Source: Pseudomonadota bacterium
GTDB lineage: Bacteria; Pseudomonadota; Alphaproteobacteria; Caulobacterales; Caulobacteraceae
Direction: 5' to 3'
NCBI GenBank assembly: GCA_023445955.1
Contig: JAEXJH010000693.1
Location: 1 to 6,614 of the forward strand
DNA length: 6,614 bases
A model generated the notes under the pieces. It saw nothing but the letters and a program-made list of their open reading frames with translations. It was not told the origin of the DNA and did no database searches. How positions within the stretch are numbered: position 1 is the stretch's first letter; every line of letters starts with the position of its first letter. The position numbers and the translations under genes were made by a program. This document shows positions 6,594-6,614 of the stretch, in pieces.

Positions 6594-6614
6594 GGGCGGG
6601 GCGCGATCGACGAC

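Noticed and set aside
1..6614. CRISPR array, tRNA, rRNA or insertion sequence
   Set aside because: I saw no regularly spaced direct repeats, no tRNA-like cloverleaf and no transposase motifs on either strand.

Overview
The window is GC-rich (about two-thirds G+C by eye) with strong third-position GC bias in its genes. The short XRE regulator with a 'GLTFQQLQKYERG' helix-turn-helix is typical of Alphaproteobacteria, and the codon style fits Caulobacterales or a relative. That placement is inference from style, not from a marker gene. No rRNA, tRNA, CRISPR array, transposase or integrase is visible.

Layout, left to right. (1) Bases 1-55 may hold the last 17 codons of a plus-strand gene. (2) Bases 56-175 are a leader region with a weak candidate promoter and a clear Shine-Dalgarno. 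(3) Bases 176-3916 (+) encode a 1246-residue protein: an N-terminal restriction-endonuclease-like domain, a middle region laid out like a STAND NTPase but with no recognisable Walker A motif, and a very long all-helical C-terminal half. (4) After only 24 bases, the convergent minus-strand gene 3941-5218 encodes a 425-residue HEPN/Toprim-type protein with an intact Toprim signature (TEGSSD and DND). (5) Just upstream of it on the same strand lies an XRE-family regulator (5293-5724); the 74-base gap contains a possible 25-residue mini-ORF that overlaps the second possible start of the Toprim gene by ATGA. (6) Bases 5725-5918 are non-coding, with a hairpin behind the next gene and a candidate operator dyad in front of the XRE gene. 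(7) Bases 5919-6593 (-) encode a GntR/FadR-type (FCD) transcription factor, probably ordinary host metabolism regulation and the likely edge of the accessory segment.

Working picture (inference): the middle of the window, about 176-5724, looks like a small accessory or defence island. It has a giant nuclease-like sensor or effector protein on one strand, and on the other a regulator plus HEPN/Toprim nuclease operon, meeting tail to tail. Both large proteins carry domain types common in anti-phage systems. Nothing in the window shows that the two transcription units act together; they may be independent systems sharing one insertion hotspot.
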